A stretch of DNA of 50,466 nucleotides, taken from assembly GCA_016927855.1 (NCBI GenBank), contig JAFGLV010000008.1:1-50466 (forward strand), in the 5' to 3' direction. Made by a program: the position numbers and the translations under genes. The stretch is from Sedimentisphaerales bacterium. GTDB lineage: Bacteria; Planctomycetota; Phycisphaerae; Sedimentisphaerales; Anaerobacaceae. The notes under the pieces were generated by a model that worked only from the letters and a program-made list of their open reading frames with translations, was not told the origin of the DNA and ran no database searches. Below are positions 23,418 through 32,550 of this stretch, one piece after another; position 1 is the stretch's first letter, and the number at the start of each line of letters is the position of its first letter.

Positions 23418-25276
23418 TTCGCGGCCCCAGCGCCGGTGGTCACAGGACTAGGACCGGCGATGAGCCCTTTCTTCGGCCGGATCGGGATACGGATGATAAC
23501 CGTCGTCCCCCGGCCGGGTTGCGATTCCAGTTCGATGGTCCCGTCGATCTCCGCCAGAAGGTTGTAGCTGACGAACAGACCCAACCCGGTGCCCTTGCTG
23601 ATTTCCTTGGTGGTGAAGAACGACTCGAACGCGCGCCGGCAGACCTCGGGACTCATGCCGACGCCGGTGTCGGAGACCCGCAGTTCGATCGTCTCATCCT
23701 CGACCGACTTGCGTATCTCCAGCACGTGATCGTGGTCCCTGCCCTTGGCTTCCATCGCGTCGAACGCGTTGATCACGATGTTGAGCAGACATTGCTCCAG
23801 ATTCTGCGGACTGAGCCAGACCGTCGGCAGGTCCGCGTTGTGCGCGTTGACGATTCGCACGCCTTGAGCGCGCCTATCGAACCGCACCAGCGAGAGGGTG
23901 TTCTCGATCAACTCGTTGATATCGACCCACTTGTATTCCGACGTCACCGGCCGGGCCAGGCTCAACATACGCTTGAGGATGACCGAGATGCGTCCCACGT
24001 GCCGATCCAGCACGGCGCACATTTCCTTCTGTTCGGGGTCGGTACACTTGCGCCCGAGGTACTGCACCACCGAAGACAGGCTGGTCAACGGATTGCCGAT
24101 CTCATGAGCGATACCGGCCGCCATGTGTCCCAGCGCAACCATCTTCTCGCGCTGCGCCATCTGCACGCTGGAGACCTTGAGCCTCTCGTTAATGGCCGTG
24201 ACCTGGTCGGTCCGATCGCGCAACTCGGTTTCCAGCTTCTTGTGCTCGGTCAGGTCCTGACCGACGATGACGTGCCCGAGCGTGGCACCGTCAAGGTGCA
24301 TGACGGGATGGCTCGTCGCTTCGATGAAGCGCCGGTCCTGACCACCGGTACCGAAGGAGATCGTCTGCTCGCAGTGGGCTTGGCCGTTGTTGGAACGGAC
24401 CAGGCTTTGAATGTGTTCGGCCAACGCGCGCGGAAACGCGCCGAGCCCGCCGTTGCCGTCCGGCTCAGAACCGTCCTGCCAGCGCCGCGCCGCAGGATTG
24501 CACAACGACACCCCTCCGTCACCTGTGATGAATACAAGACCTTCGGACATCGCGTTGATGATCGCGTTGAGCAGCTCGCTGTTGCGCGCCGCTTCGCGTT
24601 CCTTGCTCGTCATGCGACCGATGATCATAGCGGTCAGATACTGGGCAAGCACGACGGTGCAAGCAAAAGCGACGAAGCCGGCCAGTCCATACACCGGATT
24701 GCGCCAGACACCACCGCCCGACGACAGTTGCAGAGGGTAATACCCGAACAGCGCGCCGGCGTTCATCTCGTTGGCTGCCAGCAGGCCGAACAGGAAGATC
24801 GTCGTGATCCCGACGGCAAAGGACAGGTGACGCGGCAGCAGGATGGTCGCGATGATGACGTGGAAGACGTAGAAGAAGATGAACGGGTTCACGACGCCGC
24901 CGGAGACGTGCAGGACCGCCGTGAGAACAATCAGGTCCACCTCCATCTGGACCATCGTCAGCACGGTGTGCTTCCAGCGGCGCCGACGACGCCAACCCCG
25001 CGCGAGGACGACATAGACCAGGTTGCACGCGAACAGCAGTCCCGCGAGGCTATAAAGCGGTACCGGGTTCGCGAGCAGCGGGAACACGTGCGTGCCGATC
25101 AGTGCGCCCGCGACGATGAGCCCGACCGCCATCCAGCGCAGCGAGATCAACCACGGAATCTGGTCGGCAAGCAACGACGTAGAGCCACTCCTGCGGACCT
25201 TCCACATGTTGTCCCGGCACCCGTTGGGATCGAGAGCCGTTACGTTTCCGTCGTTTCTCGCCGCGTTGGCTATCAT
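23414..25276 (-). CDS. Membrane sensor histidine kinase, partner of the NtrC-type regulator
   Basis: A 620-residue protein with about six N-terminal membrane helices (about 40-235), a PAS-like domain (about 250-370), the phosphoacceptor H-box GHMAAGIAHEIGNPLTSL and a complete HATPase: N-box NIVINAFDAM, G1 VSDTGVGM and G2 GTGLGLFVSYN. All catalytic residues are present. It starts at the ATG at 25276, which overlaps the ahbC stop, and its own end overlaps the regulator start. The ORF is open upstream to 25894, but that stretch is an off-frame reading of ahbC. The signal is unknown; the membrane part could sense quinone or redox state. Confidence 0.93.
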   Translation of the reverse strand: MIANAARNDGNVTALDPNGCRDNMWKVRRSGSTSLLADQIPWLISLRWMAVGLIVAGALIGTHVFPLLANPVPLYSLAGLLFACNLVYVVLARGWRRRRRWKHTVLTMVQMEVDLIVLTAVLHVSGGVVNPFIFFYVFHVIIATILLPRHLSFAVGITTIFLFGLLAANEMNAGALFGYYPLQLSSGGGVWRNPVYGLAGFVAFACTVVLAQYLTAMIIGRMTSKEREAARNSELLNAIINAMSEGLVFITGDGGVSLCNPAARRWQDGSEPDGNGGLGAFPRALAEHIQSLVRSNNGQAHCEQTISFGTGGQDRRFIEATSHPVMHLDGATLGHVIVGQDLTEHKKLETELRDRTDQVTAINERLKVSSVQMAQREKMVALGHMAAGIAHEIGNPLTSLSSVVQYLGRKCTDPEQKEMCAVLDRHVGRISVILKRMLSLARPVTSEYKWVDINELIENTLSLVRFDRRAQGVRIVNAHNADLPTVWLSPQNLEQCLLNIVINAFDAMEAKGRDHDHVLEIRKSVEDETIELRVSDTGVGMSPEVCRRAFESFFTTKEISKGTGLGLFVSYNLLAEIDGTIELESQPGRGTTVIIRIPIRPKKGLIAGPSPVTTGAGAAK

Positions 25277-26526
25277 GAGACACCGCTCGTCCGGCGCGAG
25301 ATGGACGCCGGCGTTTCGCTCTTCGGCTTCGGGTCGAGCCCGATTTCCTCGTCGGTCAAGTAACAGGCCGGGTCGGGCGCCCAGGGGTCCGAGCAGTAAG
25401 CGTCCGCGCGGACGCGCAGGCTTCCGCCGCAGGCGTCGAAGAACTTGCAGTCGCGACAACGGCCCTTGATGTGGGATCGACGGTCCCTCAGGCCCACGAG
25501 CAGAGGTTCGTGCGGATTGGTCCAGATTTCGCTGAACGGCTTGTCGCGCACGCTGCCGAGAGTATAGTGCCACCAGAACTGGTCGGGATGAACGCGCCCT
25601 TCGTAGTCGATGCAGCCGATCCCCACTCCGCTGCTGTACATGCCGCCGCCGTTCCAGGTGAGCAGTTTCCAGACGTCGGCGGCGCGAGGGTCGCCTTCGG
25701 CCAACAGCTTCAAGTAGAGGTAGACCCCGTCGACGTGGTTGTCGACGGTCAGGATGTCGGTCTCGCGCCCGGCCTCTTTGAAGAACCTGGCTTTGGCGAG
25801 AATGCGGTCGATCGCCCCGCGCGCCTCGGCGTGCATCAGGTCGTCGTCGAAGATCGCCGCGCCGCGGCCGCTGGGCACCAGGTGGTAGAAGCACACGCGC
25901 TCGATGTTCTCGGTCTCGAAGAAATCGAATAGCGCTTCGAGATCCTGGACGTTTCGCTTGGTGAGTGTCAGTCGCAAGCCGACCCGCGCGCCGGCTGCCT
26001 TGCAGTTGCGAATACCGGCTACGGCGCGCTCGAACGCGCCGGAGACGCCGCGGAACTTGTCGTTGATCGCGCCGATCCCGTCGAGACTGATGCCGACATA
26101 GGAGACGCCCAGCCGTTTGATCTCCCTGGCGGTCTCAGGGGAGATAAGCGTGCCGTTCGTGGAGATGACGGCGCGCAGGCCGTGCCCGACAGTGTATTCG
26201 ATCAGCTCGAAAAGGTCGTGACGCATCAATGGCTCGCCGCCGGAGAACAGGACCGATGGCACGCCGAACCGTGACATGTCGTCGATCACGCCTTTGGCCT
26301 GGGCGGTCGAGAGTTCGTCGCAGGGCTTGCCGATACCGCTGTCGTTGTAGCAGTGCACGCATTTGAGGTTGCAGGTGCGCGTGATATTCCATACCACGAT
26401 CGGGCGTCTCTCCGACGCCTGGGCCGGGACCATCTCGCCCTGGCGTTCACCGGAGCCCTTCTTGCCGTAGCGGAGCCAATCGCCGGGAGTGATCTGGTCA
26501 CAATAGAGCTTGCTGATATTGATCAT
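25273..26526 (-). CDS. ahbC: Radical SAM 12,18-didecarboxysiroheme deacetylase AhbC
   Basis: A 417-residue radical SAM protein with CNLKCVHC (C52, C56, C59) for the 4Fe-4S/SAM cluster, followed by the GGEP motif (FSGGEPLMRH). The family start is also visible (MINISKLYC, LRYG). A C-terminal Cys-rich segment (CRDCKFFDAC ... C ... C) suits an auxiliary Fe-S cluster. AhbC and the related NirJ remove acetate side chains; here the role is conversion of 12,18-didecarboxysiroheme to Fe-coproporphyrin III in the alternative haem pathway of anaerobes. I prefer AhbC over NirJ because AhbD and HemA are adjacent and no other haem d1 gene is present. Overlapping ATGA junctions are found on both sides. Confidence 0.85.
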   Translation of the reverse strand: MINISKLYCDQITPGDWLRYGKKGSGERQGEMVPAQASERRPIVVWNITRTCNLKCVHCYNDSGIGKPCDELSTAQAKGVIDDMSRFGVPSVLFSGGEPLMRHDLFELIEYTVGHGLRAVISTNGTLISPETAREIKRLGVSYVGISLDGIGAINDKFRGVSGAFERAVAGIRNCKAAGARVGLRLTLTKRNVQDLEALFDFFETENIERVCFYHLVPSGRGAAIFDDDLMHAEARGAIDRILAKARFFKEAGRETDILTVDNHVDGVYLYLKLLAEGDPRAADVWKLLTWNGGGMYSSGVGIGCIDYEGRVHPDQFWWHYTLGSVRDKPFSEIWTNPHEPLLVGLRDRRSHIKGRCRDCKFFDACGGSLRVRADAYCSDPWAPDPACYLTDEEIGLDPKPKSETPASISRRTSGVS

Positions 26527-27625
26527 GCCGTTGTCGACCTCGCTATTTGATCAGCGCGCCCCGTCGGGACATACGCGCAGAGAGGTTCTTCCGCCATGTA
26601 GTTGCCGGTCGCGCCATAGGCTCGGCCGCGACAGCCGCCGCAGACATTTCTATAACCGCAGACGCCGCACTTGCCCTCCAGGGCGCCGGTGTTGCGCATC
26701 CGGGCCAGATCGGCGCTGTTGTCCCAAATATCCACGAGTTTGTTCTCAAGCACGTTGCCGCAGTTGACCGGCAGATAGCCACAGGGATAGACGTCACCTC
26801 GATGGCTGACGAAGAGCACGCCGAGTCCCGCCAGGCAACCTTTCGTGACCCGTGATCCGTGACCCGGGGCACGGGGCACGAGCCACGGGCCACTTGTCTC
26901 TTGACCCGCTCGTAGTGAGGGCCGCAGGTGACCTTGATCTGGATGTCGCCCCGGCTTTCCAGCTCGCAGATGCGCACCATGATCTCTTCATATTGCTGCG
27001 GCGAGAGCATGTCCGTCTCAGCCAGGACCAGGCCGCAGCCGACGGGAACGAGCATGAAGATGTGGATGGCGACGGCGCCGAGCGATCTGGCCAACTCGTA
27101 GACGTCTTCGAGCTGCCCGGCGTTCTGTTTCGTCAAGGTCACATTGATCTGAAACGGTACGCCGACCGCATGAAGATACGCGATGCCGCGGATCGCTTGG
27201 CCAAATGCTCCTGGGATCTGACGCATGTGGTCGTGGGTTTCTGCCCCGGCGCCGTCGAGACTGATCGAAGCGCGCGCGATACCGCTGTGTCGGATACGCT
27301 GAGCGATCGCCGCGTCGATCAGCGTACCATTGGTCGCCAGGGCGCAGGTGATCTCATGCGCTCGCGCCGCGCCGACCAGATCGAACAGGTCCTCTCGGCA
27401 CAGAGGCTCACCACCCGAAAACACCAGCACCGGCATCTGCGGCTGGTGGCGACCCAACTCGGCGAGTTGCCCGATAAGCGCCTTGGCCTGGTCGGTCGAA
27501 AAGTCGGCGCCCTCGGCGTCGTTGGATTCCAGTCGGCGACAATGGGCGCAGGTGAGATTACACCGGATCGTCGTTTCCCAGAAGAGCATGCGCAAGGCGC
27601 GATGGGACGGTGCGGCCGGTTTCAT
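26523..27625 (-). pseudogene. ahbD: Radical SAM haem synthase AhbD, split by a frameshift at a heptamer repeat
   Basis: AhbD decarboxylates Fe-coproporphyrin III to haem b. The N-terminal part, about residues 1-245 from ATG 27625, has radical SAM motif CNLTCAHC (C22, C26, C29), FSGGEP and the internal CGPHYERVKRQ. The C-terminal part lies in another frame (26523 to about 26880): GCLAGLGVLFVSHRGDVYPCG, then the CGVCGYRNVCGGC auxiliary-cluster motif, ending with a stop that overlaps the ahbC start (ATGA). The two frames meet in a 7x7-bp repeat (26844-26892). Adding one unit or losing two would restore a full-length protein. It is marked as disrupted, but it may be phase-variable or an assembly error. 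Confidence 0.8.
26844..26892. repeat. Seven-unit heptanucleotide tandem repeat inside ahbD
   Basis: Plus strand, seven consecutive 7-mers: cgtgacc, cgtgatc, cgtgacc, cggggca, cggggca, cgagcca, cgggcca. The array is 49 bp and lies in coding sequence between the catalytic domain and the C-terminal cluster domain of ahbD. Because 7 is not a multiple of 3, each unit gained or lost shifts the reading frame. A second, shorter array of the same type lies at 341-375. Confidence 0.85.
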
Positions 27626-28929
27626 GTCGTCACGTCCTTCCCATTGTCCGAGGCATGAGAAATCTCGCGGGCCTGCTGGACGATGGCGTCGACCAGCTTG
27701 GCCGCCTCGGTCGGTCCCGCCTCCTTGGCGACCGTGTTAACATTGTGGATGACGCAGTGAAGCAGCCTGTTGACAACGCGATTGACCGCGGCCTCCATCA
27801 CGTTTCGACACGACGCTTCCCGGCGGACGCCCACGAAGAACCGCTCGAGCTCTTTCTGGCTGATCTGTCTGAACTCCTCCTTCATCCGGCCGATCAGGGG
27901 ACCGATGTCTTTGGCGCTGAGCCAGTCCATGAACCCAGCCGCGCTGGCATAGACGATTTCCAGTCCTTTCGTGAGGTCTTCCTCGCGCAACCTGAGGTTC
28001 TGCTCGGCGACCGCTTTCAATTCGTCCACGCTGTAGAGATACACGTCTTCGATCCGGTTGATCTGAGGTTCGAAATTGCGTGGCACGCCGACGTCGATGA
28101 CGAGCAGCGCGCCGGCTTTGCGCTTGCGGAAGATCGGTTCGAACGTCTGACGCGAGTAGAGATAGGTGGGAGTGGCCGCCGAAGAAATGACGATGTTGGC
28201 CGAGCCGAGCTGCTCGCCAAGCTGCTCCCACGGTTTGACCTTGATCCCGGATCGCTGGGCCAGGTCGCGACCGCGCTCGTAGGAGCGATTGACCACCGTA
28301 ACGTCGGTACACCCTCTCTTGAGAAGCTGCTGTACGACCAGCTCGCCGGTATCGCCCGCACCGATAACCACCACCTTGGCGCGGACGATGTCGGCGAAGA
28401 GCTGCAAGGCCAGCTCGACGGCTACGCCGGCGACGCTGACTCGACCGTTCGAGATCGAGGTCGCGGTGTGTACGGTCTTGGCCGTGAAGAAAGCGCAGTG
28501 GAAGAGCCGGTTCAGGGTCTTGCCAGTGCTGTGGGCCGCACACGCCTGCTTGTAGCTTTCCTTGACCTGCCCGAGAATCTGGGCTTCGCCGATGATCATG
28601 CTGTCCAGGCCCGCTGAGACCATCAGCAGATGACGGACGGCATCCTCGTTTTCGTGCACGTATAGACAGGGCTCAAACTCATCCCGTCTGAGGCGGTGGA
28701 AGGACGCCAGGAACGCGATCAGTGAATCCTCGATCTCGCCCGGCGCCCGTTCGGCGGCGCAGTACAATTCCACCCGGTTGCACGTGGACAGCAGCACGAA
28801 TTCCGCCTCCGGGTCAGACGCCTTGAGCTGATGAAGCGCCGCTTCCACCTCGGACGTAGCGAACGCCAGTTGCTCGCGAATGTCCAGCGGAGCGCTCTTG
28901 TGATTGAGACCTATGACGACAATGCTCAT
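27622..28929 (-). CDS. hemA: Glutamyl-tRNA reductase HemA
   Basis: A 435-residue protein that reduces glutamyl-tRNA to glutamate-1-semialdehyde, the first step of tetrapyrrole synthesis. The catalytic Cys is C50 in LLSTCNRVELY, the Rossmann loop is VVVIGAGDTGELVVQQLL, and GVNRV-type dimer regions follow. Length is normal. It lies 6 bp after hemX, and its 3' end overlaps ahbD (ATGA). The arrangement places the first enzyme and the last two enzymes of the anaerobic haem route in one transcript; the siroheme decarboxylases AhbA/B are not in the window. Confidence 0.96.
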   Translation of the reverse strand: MSIVVIGLNHKSAPLDIREQLAFATSEVEAALHQLKASDPEAEFVLLSTCNRVELYCAAERAPGEIEDSLIAFLASFHRLRRDEFEPCLYVHENEDAVRHLLMVSAGLDSMIIGEAQILGQVKESYKQACAAHSTGKTLNRLFHCAFFTAKTVHTATSISNGRVSVAGVAVELALQLFADIVRAKVVVIGAGDTGELVVQQLLKRGCTDVTVVNRSYERGRDLAQRSGIKVKPWEQLGEQLGSANIVISSAATPTYLYSRQTFEPIFRKRKAGALLVIDVGVPRNFEPQINRIEDVYLYSVDELKAVAEQNLRLREEDLTKGLEIVYASAAGFMDWLSAKDIGPLIGRMKEEFRQISQKELERFFVGVRREASCRNVMEAAVNRVVNRLLHCVIHNVNTVAKEAGPTEAAKLVDAIVQQAREISHASDNGKDVTT

Positions 28930-28935
28930 CCAGCT

Positions 28936-29811
28936 TCACGCTACTTCGGTCGGAGCAACCAGCCCAGTGCAGGCGGAGAACTTGTGCTGCGTCACACCTG
29001 CAACAGTCACTCCCAGAACAGCCAGTATGACAAGTACAAAGGCCACGATGGTCACGTAAGCACGGGCCTTCTCTTTCAACAAGGAAAGGCGATCGAGAAT
29101 CAGAATTCCGCCCAACAGCAGCCACACTGCCATGATGCAAAGAACCTTTCCGTCGACGAGCCATTCGCGCACGCCCGTGCCCAGCGACGACACCAGGCCC
29201 AGGCCGGTCAGCACGCCCACCGTCAACAAGGCAAAGCCCACACCCAGCGAAATCCGATTCATCCTTCCCAGAGTCTCCATATTCGGCATGCGGCCCAACA
29301 CGCGGAGGATCTCCTTCTGTTTGAGCCGGTGGCTGGTAAGCAGATAGAGAGCGGAATTGGCAGTGGCGAACACTACGGCGGCAGCCGCCAGGATCATGAC
29401 GCTTGCATGGGCTACCGCCCAAGGCGTCGCGGCTACCGCTTGAGGCTTTGACGCCGGCTTGGCCACGAGGCCGGCCAGCAGGACCATGCCGAGGGTCGTC
29501 CAAGCCAGCACTGAGCCGAACCACACCTGCTGGACCACCAGGCGAAGGAGCAGATAGAGAACGCCAAACACCAGTGCCAGCGCCACCAGGGACTCGAACA
29601 GGCCGGTCAGTGGAACCGCCCTGATCTGCGCCGCGCGGACCCCAAGGAAAATGGCGTCCGCCAGGACCGCTGCCGTCACGGCAGCGGTCAGGAACCGCTG
29701 CCATTTGCCCCGCGGGCGGACCAGTTGCATCAGAGCGATTGTGCCTCCGGCGACGTGGGCAGTCGCTACCACCACGAACAGAATTGCCTCCGGTGCGGAC
29801 AAGTCAAGCAT
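28936..29811 (-). CDS. hemX: HemX/CcsA-like membrane protein
   Basis: A 291-residue protein with eight hydrophobic segments, resembling the cytochrome c assembly (CcsA/CcmC) fold. HemX proteins are found next to hemA and are thought to modulate GluTR or act in haem handling; the role is not well established. The intact WWD motif of haem-handling members is not visible. It has a GGAG ribosome site and stands first in the hemX-hemA-ahbD-ahbC-kinase-regulator operon, with a sigma-70 promoter about 290 bp upstream. Confidence 0.8.
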   Translation of the reverse strand: MLDLSAPEAILFVVVATAHVAGGTIALMQLVRPRGKWQRFLTAAVTAAVLADAIFLGVRAAQIRAVPLTGLFESLVALALVFGVLYLLLRLVVQQVWFGSVLAWTTLGMVLLAGLVAKPASKPQAVAATPWAVAHASVMILAAAAVVFATANSALYLLTSHRLKQKEILRVLGRMPNMETLGRMNRISLGVGFALLTVGVLTGLGLVSSLGTGVREWLVDGKVLCIMAVWLLLGGILILDRLSLLKEKARAYVTIVAFVLVILAVLGVTVAGVTQHKFSACTGLVAPTEVA

Positions 29812-30289
29812 CCCGGACTCCGCCCATACGATCTTGCATCGCTAATATGGCCCGCGACCTTACGCTCACGTGACCGCACGTGTTCATCGTCCGTCACGGG
29901 CAAAACTGAGGTCGCAGACCGGTCACTCATGCCGGCCGACCAGCCCGTCCTCCTGTCGCACCACGACCCGCTGCCGATCCGTCCCCACGACCTGCCGGAT
30001 GGCACTCTTACAAGAGACTCACCCTCTATTGCCAACACCTCCATCGGATGCTACGAGTCCATCCACTTGAGACATCATTCCCGTATCCGAGAAGTCATGG
30101 GTAAGCGTATTATACGGAACACGGTGCTTGCGAGCAAGGTTTTTTCGCTGGCACGAGCACTCCTTCTTGCTTCTTGGACCCGCTGGCGCTCGCAACCAGC
30201 CGGACAAGGCTCCGGCCATCGATGGGACGTCAAAGTGAGTATAACGCATTGTGATATAAACCGTTAGGTCAATCCAAGGCACCCGGATG
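29812..30289. other. Intergenic region with the haem-operon promoter, no gene seen
   Basis: 478 bp between hemX and the degenerate kinase gene. It holds the promoter at 30109-30137 and about 290 nt of hemX leader. A 92-codon ORF in the leader (minus strand, 30044-29766) has low protein character and overlaps hemX. No riboswitch fold could be recognised by eye. Confidence 0.5.
30109..30137 (-). promoter_or_regulatory. Sigma-70-type promoter for the hemX-hemA operon
   Basis: Minus strand: TTGCTC (30132-30137), a 17-nt spacer, TATAAT (30109-30114), a perfect -10 hexamer. The start would be near 30101, leaving about 290 nt of 5' leader before hemX. A short inverted stretch (ttgctcgcaag) overlaps the -35 box. 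Confidence 0.6.
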
Positions 30290-32077
30290 TCAGTGCGTCC
30301 CCTCCTTGGGCAGCCGGACTACTGTGGTAGTGGCGCCCGACGGTTCGACGTTGCAGCTTAACCGGCCTTCGTGGTTTTCTATGATGCGTTTGACGATGGC
30401 CAGGCCAAGTCCCAGATAGTCGACCTCCTTCGCGCCGCCCATATCGGCGATCCAGCCTTGGACCGGCGGTTGGGGCAACCCTGCTTCCTCCCGAACCCGG
30501 GAAAAAATCAGATCGACACGATCCGAAGAGGTCTCGCAACTGATCGTCAATCTCTGCCTGCGACCCGGCTCGGTTGCATCCACGGCTCGTTGGATCAGGT
30601 GATAGAGTATCTGTTCGAGCTCCCGGGAAGTGAGTGCCATTACCGGCACGGCATCGAGATCCTTGATCGCGATGGTCAGGCCCCTGCGTTGGGCGCTCTC
30701 GGCGAACACGCCCATCATCCTCCTGGCTATCTGGTACAGCCCGACCGGCTGAGCCCTGGGCGGCGACCCCGGTTGCGCGACCTCGGTGAACCGGTCCAGA
30801 ATCTCCTGAGCTCTCGACACGGCCGAGAGCCCCTTGGCTACGCCATTGCGAAGAGCGGACCCAGCATCGGACCGCTCCAGGTCGCTGACAGCCTTGTCTA
30901 ACACCAGCCGAGCCACTGACAGTGGCTCAGCAAGTTGCTGAGCCAGGGTGGAACTAAGCGCTCCGACCGCGGCCTGGCGGGCCTGACGCTCCAGCGCCAG
31001 GCGGTATTCGTCCAGTTCCTCCTGAGCCCGCACCCTGGCGCTGATGTCCAAGGCCACACCCACGATTCCCACCGGCTCTCCGCCCGGGTCGCGTAGAGCG
31101 GAGCTGGATATCTCGAACGTCAGGCTGTTCCGCGAGACCACCGTGACGGTATCCCGCCCGGATAGAGCCTGGCGGCAGTCCTCGGCGAAACGCTCGGTGC
31201 TCGGAAACACCTCGGCAACGGCACGCCCTTGGATTTGTGTCGGGCTGAGCCCGAGGACATCCAAGCCTTTGCCTTGCGCGAACGTGACGACCATGTTGCG
31301 ATCCGTCATAAACAGGAGAACCGGTATGGACGTCGCGATCGTCCCACACCGCAGCTCGCTCATGCGGAGGGTTTCCCGGGTCTCCCACCGAAACGCGTCC
31401 AGTATATGTATGGCGCTACCTGCGACGACAACGGCGCAGGCGGCCCGGAACACTTGCACCGGCACGCCGGTCGCGGCCCGAAACGTCTCGTAGTTCAGCA
31501 CATTGGCTGGGAAGAAACCGGCTTTCTTCACGATGATCCCGGCGAGCACGCCATAGACGATCGTCGTGACCGCTGCCACCGTCAGAGCTACAGCAACGGA
31601 GCCCAGCTTCATGGCTCTGAATTGCGGCGCGCGGGACAGCAACGCCGTGGCGGTCAGAAATGCCCCGGGAGCCCCCAATAGGTAGCGTGCCAGAATGTCT
31701 CCCAGAACGAGCTTCTGCTGGGCCTCCACCACCACCAGGACCACCAGCCAAACCAGCGTCAGCAATCCAGGGATGATTCGCACGAGGCGTGGATGCCTCA
31801 ACCGCGTCGCGATGGCCGTGCTTCCAAACAGCAGCAGGAACATGAAGGAGCCGGACAGGGTGGCCATACGCGCATTCTCCATGAACACGGGCGGCAGCGG
31901 ACCCCCTATCGCAATGAACATGTCCAGCCATTCGTTGATGCCGTGCAGCATCCCGAAGGCTCCGATCTTCCAGACGTGACCGGCCAATTCAAACTTGCTG
32001 TCCTGTTTGGGGTAGACCAGAACGACCAGGCCCAGCACGAAGAAGGCCAGACCATACACAAACCATACCAGTATCAT
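30290..32077 (-). CDS. Degenerate sensor histidine kinase (probable pseudokinase)
   Basis: A 595-residue protein with seven N-terminal membrane segments (about 2-235, with the FGMLHGINEWLDMF stretch common in this sensor type), a PAS domain (about 250-375) and a histidine-kinase-like tail. The residues that matter are changed: the H-box reads LAQQLAEPL, so the phosphoacceptor His is Gln, and the N-box reads HLIQRAVDA, so the Asn is Arg. The D-x-G-x-G G1 box is not recognisable, while G2 (GLGLAIVKRIIENHEG) is preserved. It cannot be an ordinary autokinase. AAGGAG lies 9 nt before the ATG at 32077. A sigma-54 promoter lies about 125 bp upstream, and it diverges from the 10-haem gene. Confidence 0.85.
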   Translation of the reverse strand: MILVWFVYGLAFFVLGLVVLVYPKQDSKFELAGHVWKIGAFGMLHGINEWLDMFIAIGGPLPPVFMENARMATLSGSFMFLLLFGSTAIATRLRHPRLVRIIPGLLTLVWLVVLVVVEAQQKLVLGDILARYLLGAPGAFLTATALLSRAPQFRAMKLGSVAVALTVAAVTTIVYGVLAGIIVKKAGFFPANVLNYETFRAATGVPVQVFRAACAVVVAGSAIHILDAFRWETRETLRMSELRCGTIATSIPVLLFMTDRNMVVTFAQGKGLDVLGLSPTQIQGRAVAEVFPSTERFAEDCRQALSGRDTVTVVSRNSLTFEISSSALRDPGGEPVGIVGVALDISARVRAQEELDEYRLALERQARQAAVGALSSTLAQQLAEPLSVARLVLDKAVSDLERSDAGSALRNGVAKGLSAVSRAQEILDRFTEVAQPGSPPRAQPVGLYQIARRMMGVFAESAQRRGLTIAIKDLDAVPVMALTSRELEQILYHLIQRAVDATEPGRRQRLTISCETSSDRVDLIFSRVREEAGLPQPPVQGWIADMGGAKEVDYLGLGLAIVKRIIENHEGRLSCNVEPSGATTTVVRLPKEGTH

Positions 32078-32213
32078 CCAGATACTCTCCTTTTCACCGG
32101 TCGTGCCTCTCGTTAGCGTGGTCCGGCCACCATGACGCCGGAGATTGGGATACGACACATGCCCGGGATACAGCCCCCTGAAACCGACGACGACATGCGG
32201 GCCTCAGCCTTCG

Positions 32214-32229
32214 TGCAAGCAGCGTGCCA
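32214..32229 (-). promoter_or_regulatory. Sigma-54 promoter for the degenerate kinase gene
   Basis: Minus strand: TGGCACG-CTGC-TTGCA, that is -24 TGGCAC at 32224-32229 and -12 TTGCA at 32214-32218. It matches the sigma-54 consensus TGGCACG-N4-TTGCW at every defined position. Start near 32202, about 125 nt before the ATG at 32077. Confidence 0.8.
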
Positions 32230-32550
32230 TCTTGCCCCGCTCGACGAATGACCTGCCAGAGCAAGACGCGCTGGTACCGCGATGCCGCAGGCGCATCAAG
32301 GATTTCGCGTCAGAGAGCCGCACCGCGGGACGGTTCAGGCCAGACCAGACTCCCTCGCAACGTTCCAGCCCGAGAACGACCGGCGTTCCCACAATTGGGA
32401 CTCACCGCTTCGCTGCGTCTCAGGAATGAGAGAACCGGGGCGGCGCGATCCACATCAGGGAAAAATCCGCCTGCCACATCCTCCGATAACGACTGTGCCT
32501 GCAAGATGTTAGAGCAGCGATCCTCTTTTGCTGCCTCCGGAAGGATGCAG
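32230..32550. promoter_or_regulatory. Shared upstream region between divergent sigma-54 promoters
   Basis: About 320 bp with no supported ORF between the two sigma-54 promoters. Activator sites for an NtrC-type protein would be expected here, usually 80-150 bp upstream of each start. I could not pick out a convincing pair of inverted repeats by eye. Confidence 0.4.

Noticed and set aside
23396..25363. A 655-codon plus-strand frame over the histidine kinase
   Set aside because: Shadow frame of a kinase with all catalytic motifs; rich in Arg, Asp and Gln, no signal or domain.
29766..30044. 92-codon ORF in the hemX leader
   Set aside because: Overlaps the hemX start in another frame, low protein character and no conserved feature.
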